From: Fulvivirga sp. M361
Lineage (GTDB): Bacteria > Bacteroidota > Bacteroidia > Cytophagales > Cyclobacteriaceae
Reading direction: 5' to 3'
Length of the DNA stretch: 64,000 nt
NCBI RefSeq assembly: GCF_007097395.1
Contig: NZ_VKDC01000006.1
Span: forward strand, 124,001 to 188,000
Positions within the stretch are counted from its first letter, which is position 1. Every line of letters starts with the position of its first letter. Positions 20,259-29,705 of this stretch are shown here, in pieces. A program made the position numbers and the translations under genes. The notes beneath the pieces are model-generated. The model was not told the origin of the DNA and ran no database searches. It was given only the letters and a program-made list of their open reading frames with translations.

Positions 20259-21071
20259 ATGACATACACAATTAAGAAACCATCTAAGGTGTTAGCTCCT
20301 TACATAAAACACTACTGGATGCTGGAAACACCGGTTTCATCTTACCCGGAATATGTACAAAGAATTGTCCCGAACGGTTTGTTCGAACTTACATTTTATC
20401 TGGGTGGCAAACCTGTTTTTGTTGACCACTCAAAATACACCTCCTTTAGTTTACAGTTTACCGGACAATTGAAGAACTATTTTGACATAAAAATAAGTGG
20501 CAGCCTGTCCTTATTTTCCGTGTATTTTAAACCACAGGGCCTCAGTGCCTTTCTGGATATACCACTTAAGGAAATATATAATGAGGTGATTCCCTTTCAT
20601 TATCTTTTTAGAACGGGTTCTGAAAGACTTGAGGAAGCATTACGCCATTCAGCATCTTTTACGGATAGAGTTGACGTCACCGAAAGGTTCTTGATCGACC
20701 AGATTCGTAAAAGGAAAAATTATTATGAGTTTGACCGGGTCAACCATTGTATTGAAGCTATCAACTCCAAAAAAGGAGAGGTTAAAATTGACCAATTGGC
20801 ATTGGATTGTTGTTTGAGCAGGAAACAGTTGGAAAGGACATTTTCAGATCACATTGGTGTATCACCAAAACAGTTTATCAAAATAGTCCGGTTCCAACGT
20901 ACAATCTACTGTAGATCCATTGATCAGGACGTTTCGTTAACTGAGCTGGCATACAAATGTGGCTATTATGACCAGTCTCACATGATCAATGATTTTATTA
21001 CTTTATCAGGTTTGACCCCCAAGCAATATTTTGAAGAATGTGAGCCGTTCTCAGATTATTTTTATGATTAA
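20259..21071 (+). CDS. AraC-family transcriptional regulator with N-terminal DUF6597-like domain
   Basis: The 270-residue cytoplasmic regulator has an N-terminal sensing domain of the kind seen in many Bacteroidota AraC proteins (YIKHYWMLETP, RIVPNGLFELTFYLGG, FSVYFKPQGLSAFL). A C-terminal pair of helix-turn-helix motifs follows (IDQLALDCCLSRKQLERTF and ELAYKCGYYDQSHMINDF). It lies 21 bases downstream of the M28 peptidase gene and is probably co-expressed with it. Its ligand is unknown. A clearly related but broken copy occurs at 27988-28265, in front of the adenylation/oxoamine-synthase gene. Confidence 0.9.
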   Translation: MTYTIKKPSKVLAPYIKHYWMLETPVSSYPEYVQRIVPNGLFELTFYLGGKPVFVDHSKYTSFSLQFTGQLKNYFDIKISGSLSLFSVYFKPQGLSAFLDIPLKEIYNEVIPFHYLFRTGSERLEEALRHSASFTDRVDVTERFLIDQIRKRKNYYEFDRVNHCIEAINSKKGEVKIDQLALDCCLSRKQLERTFSDHIGVSPKQFIKIVRFQRTIYCRSIDQDVSLTELAYKCGYYDQSHMINDFITLSGLTPKQYFEECEPFSDYFYD

Positions 21072-21137
21072 TTTGATCAACACGCACGATGCTATCACTT
21101 TATGCGTGCCGGGGGGTATTTGTCGATGAGCTGTTTT

Positions 21138-21974
21138 CTACCCGGCCTTGATCTCTTTCATTACCATTCTATTGCAGTTGAGTAATACTTCCTGCAATTC
21201 ATGGCCATTTGATTTCAACGGGTCTATATTCTTAACAAGTTTGATTCGAAGTTCTAACAGCTTCTCAGCTTCCACGTTGCCGGCATTCTTTATCATTCGA
21301 ATTTTCATCTTTTCTTCTTGTGCATTTTGTTTTGGGTTCATCCAGCCATTTAACTCGGAGCATTGATTGCAAATGCCATTTTTATTAATAAAAGCACATC
21401 GTTCCTCAAAGATGTTGTTAAGCGTACTTCTGGCACGCTGGATCGAGTATTTTATAGTCCCTTCGGATTCATCGAGTATTTTCATAATCTCAGGTACTGT
21501 AAAATCATAGATGTCTTTAAGTATAATGGTCACCTGATTTTCGATGGGCAGCGTCTTTGACATGCATGTGAAACAAGTGTCAATGTGTTCTTTTATTTCA
21601 AATTTTCCATATTCCGAGGTGGAATGCACCCGTTGAATAATCTCTGCTAATTCAGGTCTGCTTTGTACTAATTCCTTTGCTTCCGACTTTACAGTCACCG
21701 TCCATCGTTTTCTTTTTTTTAGTTCGTTGTATGCCTGATGGGTAGCTATTTGGAAAACCCATGTTTTCAGTGAAGACTGTTGATTAAATCCATTGAGTTT
21801 ATCAAAAGCTTTAATAAAGGTATCGTGGGCAATGTCTTCCGCATCTGCACGATTGGTCATCAACCTAAAAAGATATGATTTAAGCTGATCTTGAAATTTG
21901 CCGAATAATTGTTGATAGGCATTAATGTCACCTTTTATTGCCTGTTTTAGAAGTTTAGCTTCACTCTTTTTCAT
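21138..21974 (-). CDS. Sigma-70/ECF-type RNA polymerase sigma factor with two cysteine motifs
   Basis: Counting from the ATG at 21974 the protein has 278 residues; a longer reading to 22004 adds ten residues with no clear support. Region 2 is clear (AYQQLFGKFQ, RADAEDIAHDTFIKAFDKL, KTWVFQIATHQAYNEL) and region 4 follows (TLPIENQVTIILKDIYDF, VPEIMKILDESEGTIKYSI, QRARSTLNNIF). Between them lies HIDTCFTC (His130, Cys134, Cys137), and after region 4 comes Cys193 with a CNQC pair (Cys202, Cys205). These look like possible zinc or redox sites inside the sigma factor itself. It also has a tail of ~70 residues beyond the usual end. The next gene on the same strand (22030-22419) lies just upstream and is probably co-transcribed. 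No anti-sigma gene is adjacent. Confidence 0.85.
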   Translation of the reverse strand: MKKSEAKLLKQAIKGDINAYQQLFGKFQDQLKSYLFRLMTNRADAEDIAHDTFIKAFDKLNGFNQQSSLKTWVFQIATHQAYNELKKRKRWTVTVKSEAKELVQSRPELAEIIQRVHSTSEYGKFEIKEHIDTCFTCMSKTLPIENQVTIILKDIYDFTVPEIMKILDESEGTIKYSIQRARSTLNNIFEERCAFINKNGICNQCSELNGWMNPKQNAQEEKMKIRMIKNAGNVEAEKLLELRIKLVKNIDPLKSNGHELQEVLLNCNRMVMKEIKAG

Positions 21975-22029
21975 ATGAGTATGTATAGAAAACAGCTTGC
22001 GCATGGCAAGCTGTTAGTGGTCGTTCAGG

Positions 22030-22419
22030 TTAATCAGATAACCAATTTACTGCTTTTGATGTGTCATCAAAGTAATCGGTATGAAAGCCTTCTTCCTTTA
22101 CCGGAGAATTTTTCATAAACTCAACATGTTCCGTATTCATAACATAAGCTACTTTGCTCACACCAATTTTGCGGTAACGATCATGATGTACCGTCTTTTG
22201 CCACTCATGAAATTCCGGAGGAGGCATGTACGTAAAGTTTTTTGTGTCGATCAATATTTGCCTGGTGTTAAATTCAAAGCCATAACCTATGAAATTACAA
22301 CAAGCTTCAATGAAGCTCTCGTAAGTCACTTCCGGATGATTCTCCTCCCAGGTAAATTCTAAAATGTTTTCCGCTTCTTTAAGTTGAATGCAATAAAATC
22401 GGTCTTGATAAAGTTTCAT
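22030..22419 (-). CDS. Small protein, STAS/SpoIIAA-like (uncertain)
   Basis: The 129-residue protein from the ATG at 22419 has no signal peptide. The pattern of alternating strands and helices (FYCIQLKEAENILEFTW, YESFIEACCNFIGYGFEF, RQILIDTKNFTYMPP, SKVAYVMNTEHVEFM) resembles the STAS/SpoIIAA-like proteins common in Bacteroidota, but the match is by feel only. Three further codons upstream start with TTG and are less likely. It is transcribed toward the sigma factor gene, ending 55 bases before that gene's ATG, so the two may form an operon and act together. No catalytic motif is visible. Confidence 0.65.
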   Translation of the reverse strand: MKLYQDRFYCIQLKEAENILEFTWEENHPEVTYESFIEACCNFIGYGFEFNTRQILIDTKNFTYMPPPEFHEWQKTVHHDRYRKIGVSKVAYVMNTEHVEFMKNSPVKEEGFHTDYFDDTSKAVNWLSD

Positions 22420-22615
22420 AATTGTCAAATTTTAATGTTTTGCCCTTTTGACAATTATCCAGGTTCGATCGGATGAAAATGCTTGATTTTTTTTTGAAAC
22501 CTAACGCCCGGATAGGGCACATGCCCCGGATTATTTGAATACATACAAAATACCGGATTTGTGCTGCACTTTAAGTAACTATGCGGAGGCATGTGCTATC
22601 GTTTGTTATGCTCCT

Positions 22616-23446
22616 CTAATTTTGCAATAAGTTTACCTCCTTCATCATCATTGATAGAAGAGCAGGTTTTAAAACAGACTCATGATCTTCCCCCGGAATT
22701 ATTTTCATCGTAACAGTAGCCCCTAAGCCATTTGTGGAGTTGTAAAATTCTGTGGTTAGGAACGGAGGGGTCGCTAAGTCATTCTCGCCCACGTAGAGAT
22801 GGATTTTCTTGTTCAAATCTAGTTTTGATATACCATCCATGGGAGATAAGCCTCCCATTGGGTTTGACCAATTAGGATTGTTGGTCAGCGTTGCCATTGA
22901 TTTTCTCCAGGCAGCTAAATTACATGGACAAGCTACCAGAATAGATTGGTCTATGAGTTCGGGGTTTGATTGAGCTAAAAGAGCGGTTAAAGCGGCCCCA
23001 CCTGAATGTCCCATGACAATAGTCTGTGTGGTGCTTTCCTCTTCCTTAATCGTTGAAATGACAGAAGCAATTGCTTTTACTATTTCTTCGGTATAGTTAT
23101 CACCCATCGTTAGCCCTTTATTTCCCCCGGATAGATCTCCGCAATCATCTCTGTAACCAGGCCTCAATATAGCAACTGTTACAGCGTTTGTGATTTCTGA
23201 GATACTTTTTGAAATATTGTATTGGTAAACCGGGTCTCTGAAAGGGGAGTCGCCATGTATGAAAACCACTAAATTCGAGTTAGTCGTTTCTTGGGGATAA
23301 ATGATCAGTGCTTTTTGATTTCCAATTTCAGTATCATACCATCTTTTTGCAATTCCGTCCTTTTCCGGGTCGCAGAACCAATCCTGGTTTTGAGCATTAA
23401 CCAATGTACTCACTAACAGCCCCGGGAAAAGAAGAAGGTATTTCAT
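22616..23446 (-). CDS. Exported alpha/beta hydrolase
   Basis: The 276-residue protein has a signal peptide (about residues 1-18, ending VNAQ). It carries an alpha/beta hydrolase core: oxyanion region NLVVFIHGDSPF, nucleophile elbow VMGHSGGAA (Ser148), a likely acid in VGENDLATPP and a likely histidine in IPGEDHESVLKP. The probable role is a periplasmic esterase or lipase-like hydrolase; the substrate is unknown. It follows the large adenylation/oxoamine-synthase gene on the same strand after 280 bases, which leaves open both an editing or release role for that pathway and mere proximity. Confidence 0.82.
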   Translation of the reverse strand: MKYLLLFPGLLVSTLVNAQNQDWFCDPEKDGIAKRWYDTEIGNQKALIIYPQETTNSNLVVFIHGDSPFRDPVYQYNISKSISEITNAVTVAILRPGYRDDCGDLSGGNKGLTMGDNYTEEIVKAIASVISTIKEEESTTQTIVMGHSGGAALTALLAQSNPELIDQSILVACPCNLAAWRKSMATLTNNPNWSNPMGGLSPMDGISKLDLNKKIHLYVGENDLATPPFLTTEFYNSTNGLGATVTMKIIPGEDHESVLKPALLSMMMKEVNLLQN

Positions 23447-23726
23447 GTGTTTTTAAGCATTACCATTAGATAAACGTACGAATTTACCTGTTTATTTCTC
23501 ATATCCTGATCTGGCGGGAGGGATGGTTTTTGGTGACGTCTCTGATAAGGAGGTCAATGACAGCATGCAGTCTTCCCGTCGTGCGACGTAAAGCCATTTA
23601 TTCTACGTCTGGCGACCAGGAGATTGTTTCTTCATCATTTCATGCGTTGTGTCTCCGATCTCTTCCGCAACGGAGTTTTTGGAAGAGCGGATCTTGGGCC
23701 TGGTTAACCAATGCTTCCGACCCGCT

Positions 23727-26700
23727 TTACTCCAAATCAGCATGCGTATGGACAGCCTGTCGCTGATCTACCATGCGCCCAATAAGCCATATAAATGGCT
23801 CGACTTGCCCGTTTAGCACACAGGTCCCCTCACAAATGCTGTGAAGTAGTCCTTGTACATCAAAGGGCTGCAAAGCCGAAACCGTGGCCTTCTCAGAGAG
23901 AAGCAACGAACAGTAAGGTAAGTCACAACCCTTCTGAGTACTTAATGTCACGTCTGCGTCTTTAACCAAAATTGTGATGGGCTCAGACGATTCAGAAACA
24001 CTAACTAATATGGCAAGATCCGGGGTTGGAGCAGCTACTTTAGCCATCGATTTTTTCAGATAGTCAGCGAATGCATTGGCCCAGACCACGACGTCAGAGT
24101 GCGTGATATTTGAGTTCCCTGTTTCATCACATACTGCGGCGAGTTGCTCATCTACTTCACGTTCTGCTTCGATGAGAGCTTCCAGCGTTTTATCCACGTC
24201 TTCACGTGTATGGGCCGCTGAGCAGATGAGTCTTAAGCGGCCTCGTCCGATTTCCACAATGGGATAGGTCACCGCCAATGTTTGAACGCCCCGCTGATAC
24301 AAGTTCTGTACTATGGCGTAAAGTTTATCTTTATCGCCAAAATGAGGAGTGACGATAGGTCCGTCTCCGGTCCCCAGGTCATACCCTGCCTCTTCGAATC
24401 GCCGGCGCATGTAACGGGTCATGTCCCACAATTGCTTACGTAATGCCTCATCGGAACGGAGGAGCCGTAATGATGTGAGAGCTGCCGCTATATCCGCCGG
24501 GCTAATGGAAGCCTGAAAGATGTAGGCCCTGGAAGACGACTTCAAAAGATCAATGTGCTCGTGGCTGGCCGCAACAACCCCGCCAATACTACCTAAGGCT
24601 TTGCTGAGGGTTGTCATGATGAAGTCCACCTCATCAGTAACACCTTGAGCAGCACAAATACCGGCCCCATTTTCACCGTAAAAACCAAAAGAATGCGCTT
24701 CGTCTACCAGCACGAGTGCATTGTATTTTTTTGCCGTACGTACAATTTCTGCGACCGGTGCGGTACCTTCTCCCATGCTATATACACTTTCCAAAACCAC
24801 CAGAACAGTACGATAGGGTGACACTTCCGACTCAAGGACAGCCGCCAGGTCAGATGCATTATTGTGCTGGAACGTTCTGATAGATGCACCGCTTAGACGA
24901 GCGCCATCAACAATAGATGCATGGCAAAGCTGATCGATAACAACAACATCGTTTTTTCCCAAAAGCCCTGAAACCGTTCCAAGATTGGCCGTATAACCGG
25001 TTGGAAACAGACAAGCGCCGGGTTTTCCTACTAAATCGGCAAACTCTTTCTCGAACTCCAGGTGTTGGTTGGTCATACCTGTCGCTGCTGCCGAAATGCC
25101 CATGCCGGTTCCAAAACGTGCCAAAGCAATGGAAGCTTCCCTGATAACTTTCGGATCACGGTTCAGTCCAAAATACAGGTTGGTCGACCATATAATGGCT
25201 TCCTGCTCTTCATTATGGTAGGAATCGCTGATTGTACCTCTGGCCGCGCTTCCCGTTTGCAATACCTTGCCATAAGGGTTTCTGCGATTGTCGTTCACCA
25301 TGCGCATGACTTCCTGAACCAGCTTGCTCTTATCATTAGCACTCCATGCCGGGGCATTCGCAGCCTGAAAGGTCGGATGACTGGATTGAATATTGGTTTG
25401 GAAGCTGGCAAGTGAATCTGTAGCCACACTAAGTAGCTTATCTGCTGAGAGGGGATCAGTGTCATTTCCCATCCTATTGATAATATAATTGACCAATGCC
25501 TTTGGGGTGGGGTGTTCAAAGACCGCATAGGCAGGCAACTTTTGACCCAGTAATTTGGAGAGTCGACTGCTAAATTCTAATGTAGTCAGCGAGTCGAGGC
25601 CAAGGCCTTCGAATGAATGGTCTGGCGATACCTGGTCCGGGTCCCCCAGGTTAAGCAGAGAAGCCACCTCGTTCTGAATGATCTGGAGTATCGTTGCCTG
25701 TTCGTTGTTTGAGCCCGCTAAATGTTCTATGAGTATACTGGCGTTATTGACTGCGTCAGCACCCGGAGTTACTGCACCTGTACTTTGTTCAAAACGCACC
25801 TCTTCTTCCAGGTTCATAAGTTTCTTACGGTCGAGTTTGTCATTGGGTAAAAGAGGCAGTGCTTTGAGGTGTTTCACAATCTGAGGAACCATATATTTTG
25901 GTAGTCGTTGGGATAAATAAGACTTGACGCTTGCCTCGGTTACTGCTTCACCCCGGCTTACCACATAAACTACCAGTATTTTCTGACCAATGCCTCCGTC
26001 CATGGCTGCCGCGGCCGCAGCGTCAACACCTTCCATCGACTCAAGGGTCGACTCAATTTCTTCAAGCTCAATTCGAAAGCCCCTGACCTTTACCTGTTGG
26101 TCTACACGGCCAAGGAATTCGATCTCTCCATTTTCTGTCCAACGGCACAAATCACCCGTTTTGTACAACCGGTTATCCGGAATCAGATCACTCGGTTCCA
26201 TCTCGATAAAACGCTCCCTGGTCAGTGCTTCCTCGTGCAGGTACCCACGTGCAAGCTTGCTGCCTGCGAGATATAATTCTCCCGCTACCCCGGCAGAAAC
26301 GGGTTGCAAAGCATCATCCAAAATGTACGCACGTGAGCCGGAAACCGATTTGCCAATTGTAACCACCTTGGCGCCACGAGGAACTTCGGCAATGGTCGAA
26401 TAAACGGTATCTTCGGTAGGACCATAGGCGTTTAACACGCGCAGTCCCGGGTTTTGTACATGGACCTGTTCAACCAGTGAACGTTTGAGCGCTTCGCCTC
26501 CAAAAACCAGGCATCGTATTCTCTCAGGCAATCTTTCTGTAGAGAGCAATGCTTGTACTGAAGATGCGACCATTACACAGGTCCTCACTTGGTCTGACGC
26601 AGGAAGTTTAGTTAACTCAAGAGCGTTTTTCGCTAGTATTATAGTACCACCCAGTGACAAAGTGCCCATAATTTCCATAACTGAAGTATCGAAACATACA

Positions 26701-27482
26701 GAGGCGCCGGCAAACACCCCTTTCAGCTCTTCATCACTGAATAGTTCGCGCATAGACTGACTCATGTAAACCACACTTCTGTGCTCAACAGCAACCCCTT
26801 TTGGTCGCCCTGTTGAACCCGAGGTATAGATGACATAGGCCAAATCACTGGCAGAGGGTCGTACCAGGTTATCTGTATGATTCCCTAATTTATCGATCCA
26901 CATCAGCTCACGTACTCCACTGCATAGGTAGGCAGAATCGTCATTATTCACGATAGCTGCCACAGCACGAGAATGTGTTAACATATACCGGACCCGGTCT
27001 TGCGGATATGCGGGGTCCAGCGGTACATATGCACACCCTGCTTGCATCACACCAATAAGAGCGGCGATCAGTTCCCAGGATCGGTCCATACATACCCCGA
27101 CTAACGATCCCGGTTCTACTCCAAGAGCCACAAGCTCTCCGGCAACCTCACCAGCCCGTTTCATGAGACCTCTATAATCAATTTTGATCTCCCCATCGAT
27201 AATTGCCATCCGTTCCGGGTATTCCAGCATTTGCCTGGCAATCCGTCCACAAATTGTTGTTTCTAAATGATCACTGGTTTTTTTGACCAGCTCTTTCTCC
27301 ATTAATTTTTGCAAATCCCGGGCCGCCATCCCGATTATCTCTTCTGCATACTCTACTCCCGCTGCATTCAACATACTCCGTCGATTGCGGGCAATTTCGG
27401 CCTCGCTCGAGCCTGAATTAAAACGGTCCAGTTTATCCGTATGGGCTAACAGCTCGCTGAAAAATTGAGTTAAGTTATCCAT
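23727..27482 (-). CDS. Stand-alone A-T-alpha-oxoamine synthase assembly-line protein
   Basis: The 1251-residue fusion has four parts. Residues ~1-560 form an amino-acid adenylation domain with [49 protein letters not shown] and the A10 lysine in PNDKLDRKK. Residues ~600-675 are a carrier domain with the phosphopantetheine serine in [12 protein letters not shown] (Ser631). Residues ~720-1130 are a PLP-dependent alpha-oxoamine synthase of the KBL/AONS/serine-palmitoyltransferase type, with [12 protein letters not shown] and the Schiff-base lysine in [11 protein letters not shown] (Lys961). The last ~120 residues form a separate domain that vaguely recalls SCP2-like sterol-carrier folds. Known chemistry predicts that the A domain loads an acid on the carrier and the PLP domain condenses it with a free amino acid, losing CO2. 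The gene seems richer in G+C than its neighbours. No other NRPS/PKS gene or phosphopantetheinyl transferase is visible nearby. Confidence 0.92.
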   Translation of the reverse strand: MDNLTQFFSELLAHTDKLDRFNSGSSEAEIARNRRSMLNAAGVEYAEEIIGMAARDLQKLMEKELVKKTSDHLETTICGRIARQMLEYPERMAIIDGEIKIDYRGLMKRAGEVAGELVALGVEPGSLVGVCMDRSWELIAALIGVMQAGCAYVPLDPAYPQDRVRYMLTHSRAVAAIVNNDDSAYLCSGVRELMWIDKLGNHTDNLVRPSASDLAYVIYTSGSTGRPKGVAVEHRSVVYMSQSMRELFSDEELKGVFAGASVCFDTSVMEIMGTLSLGGTIILAKNALELTKLPASDQVRTCVMVASSVQALLSTERLPERIRCLVFGGEALKRSLVEQVHVQNPGLRVLNAYGPTEDTVYSTIAEVPRGAKVVTIGKSVSGSRAYILDDALQPVSAGVAGELYLAGSKLARGYLHEEALTRERFIEMEPSDLIPDNRLYKTGDLCRWTENGEIEFLGRVDQQVKVRGFRIELEEIESTLESMEGVDAAAAAAMDGGIGQKILVVYVVSRGEAVTEASVKSYLSQRLPKYMVPQIVKHLKALPLLPNDKLDRKKLMNLEEEVRFEQSTGAVTPGADAVNNASILIEHLAGSNNEQATILQIIQNEVASLLNLGDPDQVSPDHSFEGLGLDSLTTLEFSSRLSKLLGQKLPAYAVFEHPTPKALVNYIINRMGNDTDPLSADKLLSVATDSLASFQTNIQSSHPTFQAANAPAWSANDKSKLVQEVMRMVNDNRRNPYGKVLQTGSAARGTISDSYHNEEQEAIIWSTNLYFGLNRDPKVIREASIALARFGTGMGISAAATGMTNQHLEFEKEFADLVGKPGACLFPTGYTANLGTVSGLLGKNDVVVIDQLCHASIVDGARLSGASIRTFQHNNASDLAAVLESEVSPYRTVLVVLESVYSMGEGTAPVAEIVRTAKKYNALVLVDEAHSFGFYGENGAGICAAQGVTDEVDFIMTTLSKALGSIGGVVAASHEHIDLLKSSSRAYIFQASISPADIAAALTSLRLLRSDEALRKQLWDMTRYMRRRFEEAGYDLGTGDGPIVTPHFGDKDKLYAIVQNLYQRGVQTLAVTYPIVEIGRGRLRLICSAAHTREDVDKTLEALIEAEREVDEQLAAVCDETGNSNITHSDVVVWANAFADYLKKSMAKVAAPTPDLAILVSVSESSEPITILVKDADVTLSTQKGCDLPYCSLLLSEKATVSALQPFDVQGLLHSICEGTCVLNGQVEPFIWLIGRMVDQRQAVHTHADLE

Positions 27483-27936
27483 TTGTTCTTCCTTTTTGAT
27501 TGTTGCTTAGATTGTATTCGTGTGTCCTTTTGACCAGATATATCTTTGAACACTTTTGTTTGGTAATTAAAAATACCATAAAAAAAGCCACATCCTTCAT
27601 AATAAATCCGGCAATTTATAGCACTTTCCCGACGTGATGCAGAGTCCTGAGTTGAGGGTTTAAGAGATTGTCAACGGTACCGGCAAAAGAACAGATTGAT
27701 CAACAGGGTTTTAGAATTATAGTCCTATTAGTGGAAATCAAAAAATTGGGAGATATACCTTATGTCAAGTGTGACCTTTTCCCATCACAGACCCTTTAGT
27801 CAATGAAAATTTTATAACCCTCGTATTTGATCCTGCTTTGGGATCACGACAGGCAGACCAGACTGTTTATGCCCGCGTTTCTCAAGCGGATGATAAGCTT
27901 TACATAGGTAACGATCGAGACAGTGCCTGGGTATTG
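27483..27936. other. Region upstream of the assembly-line gene, no intact gene
   Basis: These 454 bases hold the promoter region of the - strand assembly-line gene and no convincing coding sequence. A frame open from 27838 reads into the degenerate peptidase/AraC copy, but its first ~30 codons match nothing I recognise. The segment next to the gene is A/T-rich, as expected for a promoter. I could not identify a specific operator. Confidence 0.4.
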
Positions 27937-28265
27937 GGAGCAAAGGTAATTTACCTGCAACGAACTTCTTCAGAAAGCGACCAGCGAGCCATTTTCAGCT
28001 CACACGGAATATGTGCAAAGAATTGTTTAGAACTTACATCTTATTTGAGCGACAAACCGGTTTTTGTTGACCACTCAAAATACTCCTCCTTTAATTCACA
28101 GTTTACCAGACAATAAAAGAGCTATTTTGACATAAAAATAAGCAGTAGTCTGTCTTTGTGTTCAATGTATTTCAAACTGCAAGACCTTAGTGCCTTCCTG
28201 GGTATACCAATTAAAGAAATATATAGACGAGGTTATTCCCCTTCATTATCTTTTCAGGAAGGATG
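27937..28265 (+). pseudogene. Decayed, internally deleted copy of the M28 peptidase/AraC gene pair
   Basis: Bases 27937-27985 resemble the beginning of the M28 gene around 19098-19146 (shared words GGGAGCAAAGG/GGGAGTAAAGG and CAACGAACTTCTTCAG/CAACAAACTTCTTCAG). From about 27999 the sequence instead follows the AraC gene from ~20348: CGGAATATGTGCAAAGAATTG, then TTTTTGTTGACCACTCAAAA and TATTTTGACATAAAAATAAG are near-identical. The match continues to about 28260, to the block TCCCCTTCATTATCTTTTCA. Most of the peptidase gene is missing, a 14-base deletion lies early in the AraC part, and a stop (28114-28116) interrupts it. It has the same orientation as the intact pair. Confidence 0.8.
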
Positions 28266-28287
28266 ATCAATAACCTTTGTTTATTCT

Positions 28288-29088
28288 TTACTTTCCTATG
28301 ATTATGTTCCTAACATAGGGCTCATCATTAGGAATTGTAATAAAGCGAAATTGAGCCTTATCATCATCGCTTATTAAACCGTCTCCATTGACATCTGTAT
28401 ACTTGATTCCTCCGATTACTGCGCCGTCTTGTGGTGCTGAATTATCTATGTCTTCCTGCGTTTGGAATACACCATAGATCAAAAAACCATCTTTGCTACT
28501 CTTGGAATCACCCATTTCTACGGATAAGTAATAGTTACCATTTTCCAAATCATAAAATACTGCTTTACCATTTTCATCACTTTTTGCCACAAAGTCCGGA
28601 GTTTTTGAATCAATAGAAGATTGGCTGGTATACAATTTTGCATCTGCTCCTACAACAAGTAAAAGTTCAGGATTTTCAATGGTCCAACTGTTTGCATCTT
28701 TAATAGTAAGGTCGATCGACGTTCTATTCGGATCAATTTTTATGATTTTTGAGATAGAATCCGGGTTGTCAAGCTGGTTTAATACACCATCATTATTCTT
28801 ATCTTCTCCTGCCAGAAGTATAACTTCATAGTCACCTTGTTGTGAAAAAATATGGCTTGGGTCTCTTTGTGTAGATGAATTTCCATCTCCGAAATCCCAT
28901 ACAAATTTTGAAGCGTTTTGAGAACAATTGGTGAATGTCAATTCATCATCCACTTTAAACTCGCTGTTAGCCAATTCAAAACAGGCTTCAGGTTGGAGGT
29001 TATCAGAATCTTCTGTATCATCTTCGGTACAGGAGATAATGAATAGAGAAAACAAAATAACGATTAAGCAATACTGTTTTGTAGCCAT
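28288..29088 (-). CDS. PKD-domain lipoprotein of unknown function
   Basis: The 266-residue lipoprotein has a hydrophobic leader ending FIISC (Cys20) followed by TEDDTEDSD, an acidic stretch suited to surface export. A PKD domain follows (ACFELANSEFKVDDELTFTN, FVWDFGDGNSSTQRDPSHIF, GDYEVILLAGED). The C-terminal half has an Ig-like or prealbumin-like part (GKAVFYDLENGNYYLSVEMG). Two acidic loops, DKNNDGVLNQLD and DVNGDGLISDDD, resemble calcium-binding EF-hand/dockerin loops. The function is unknown; binding or structural at the cell surface is likely. It is transcribed alone. Confidence 0.8.
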   Translation of the reverse strand: MATKQYCLIVILFSLFIISCTEDDTEDSDNLQPEACFELANSEFKVDDELTFTNCSQNASKFVWDFGDGNSSTQRDPSHIFSQQGDYEVILLAGEDKNNDGVLNQLDNPDSISKIIKIDPNRTSIDLTIKDANSWTIENPELLLVVGADAKLYTSQSSIDSKTPDFVAKSDENGKAVFYDLENGNYYLSVEMGDSKSSKDGFLIYGVFQTQEDIDNSAPQDGAVIGGIKYTDVNGDGLISDDDKAQFRFITIPNDEPYVRNIIIGK

Positions 29089-29406
29089 TAATAAAAGGAT
29101 TTTATCTATTATGCGTTGTCATAGTTTTTAATGTCTGGTTAGGTATGAGAATTAGAAAGCGTTTTCCGTTCTATTGGCACCGAACCACATCATGGCTTAA
29201 AAATATTCATTTTAGCTATATTTACCTATTACAAGCGACGTTTCCTGACTGAAAGAACCCTATTACAAAATCAGCGCATATGACGTTATCGCCAAATGTA
29301 TAGCAGGTAGAAAAAAATCGAAGACTAAAGATTTGTTACCATTACTCCTGTAAACAAAACACCTGGCCCTGAGAGCTTCGGGATCGTGACCGTTTTGAAA
29401 AAATTC
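29089..29406. other. Intergenic stretch, nothing recognised
   Basis: These 318 bases separate the PKD lipoprotein gene from the transporter remnant. I see no open frame with protein-like composition, no strong hairpin followed by a T run, and no repeat shared with the rest of the window. Confidence 0.4.
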
Positions 29407-29705
29407 CTAACAGTATTTTTGGAAAGAATACGGAAAGAAAAATCCTAGCGCAACCCAATGCTGTGTGTTCAGTTTTTCTTGAAAAAACAAGACCTCAGTG
29501 ATCATTCGTCGAATAGGAACGAACTCCTAAAACCAGAAACCCTTAAAACGTCTTCAACTTTTAACGCTTTGAGAAACACAAAGACTCCAACGGTGGATAG
29601 AATGCCAAAAGAAAAGATGATAAGTGTGGATTTTCCCTGGGCAATAGTGATGTCCCAAAGAAAAAAACTAAAAGTAGAATACCTCATGATACTTGCGAGC
29701 ACCAT
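29407..29705 (-). pseudogene. Remnant of a DMT/EamA-type membrane transporter
   Basis: Reading the - strand from 29705 gives a membrane-protein stretch: SFFLWDITIAQGKSTLIIFS, then GILSTVGVFVFLKALKVED and VSGFRSSFLFDE, ending at a stop at 29502-29504. A different frame then continues MITEVLFFQEKLNTQHWVAL and GFFFPYSFQKYC up to a stop at 29407. Together these look like the C-terminal half of an EamA/DMT transporter (the TEVLFFQEKL...QHWVALG block is typical), broken by a frameshift and lacking its N-terminal half. The frame open on the opposite strand (29458-29727) is a shadow. I could not find the missing half nearby. Confidence 0.5.

Noticed and set aside
23603-23745. Short - strand frame just after the assembly-line gene, ending EEIGDTTHEMMKKQSPGRQT
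   Set aside because: It is open for only about 46 codons and overlaps the 3' end of the large gene in another frame. It might be a remnant of a lost gene but has no recognisable family.
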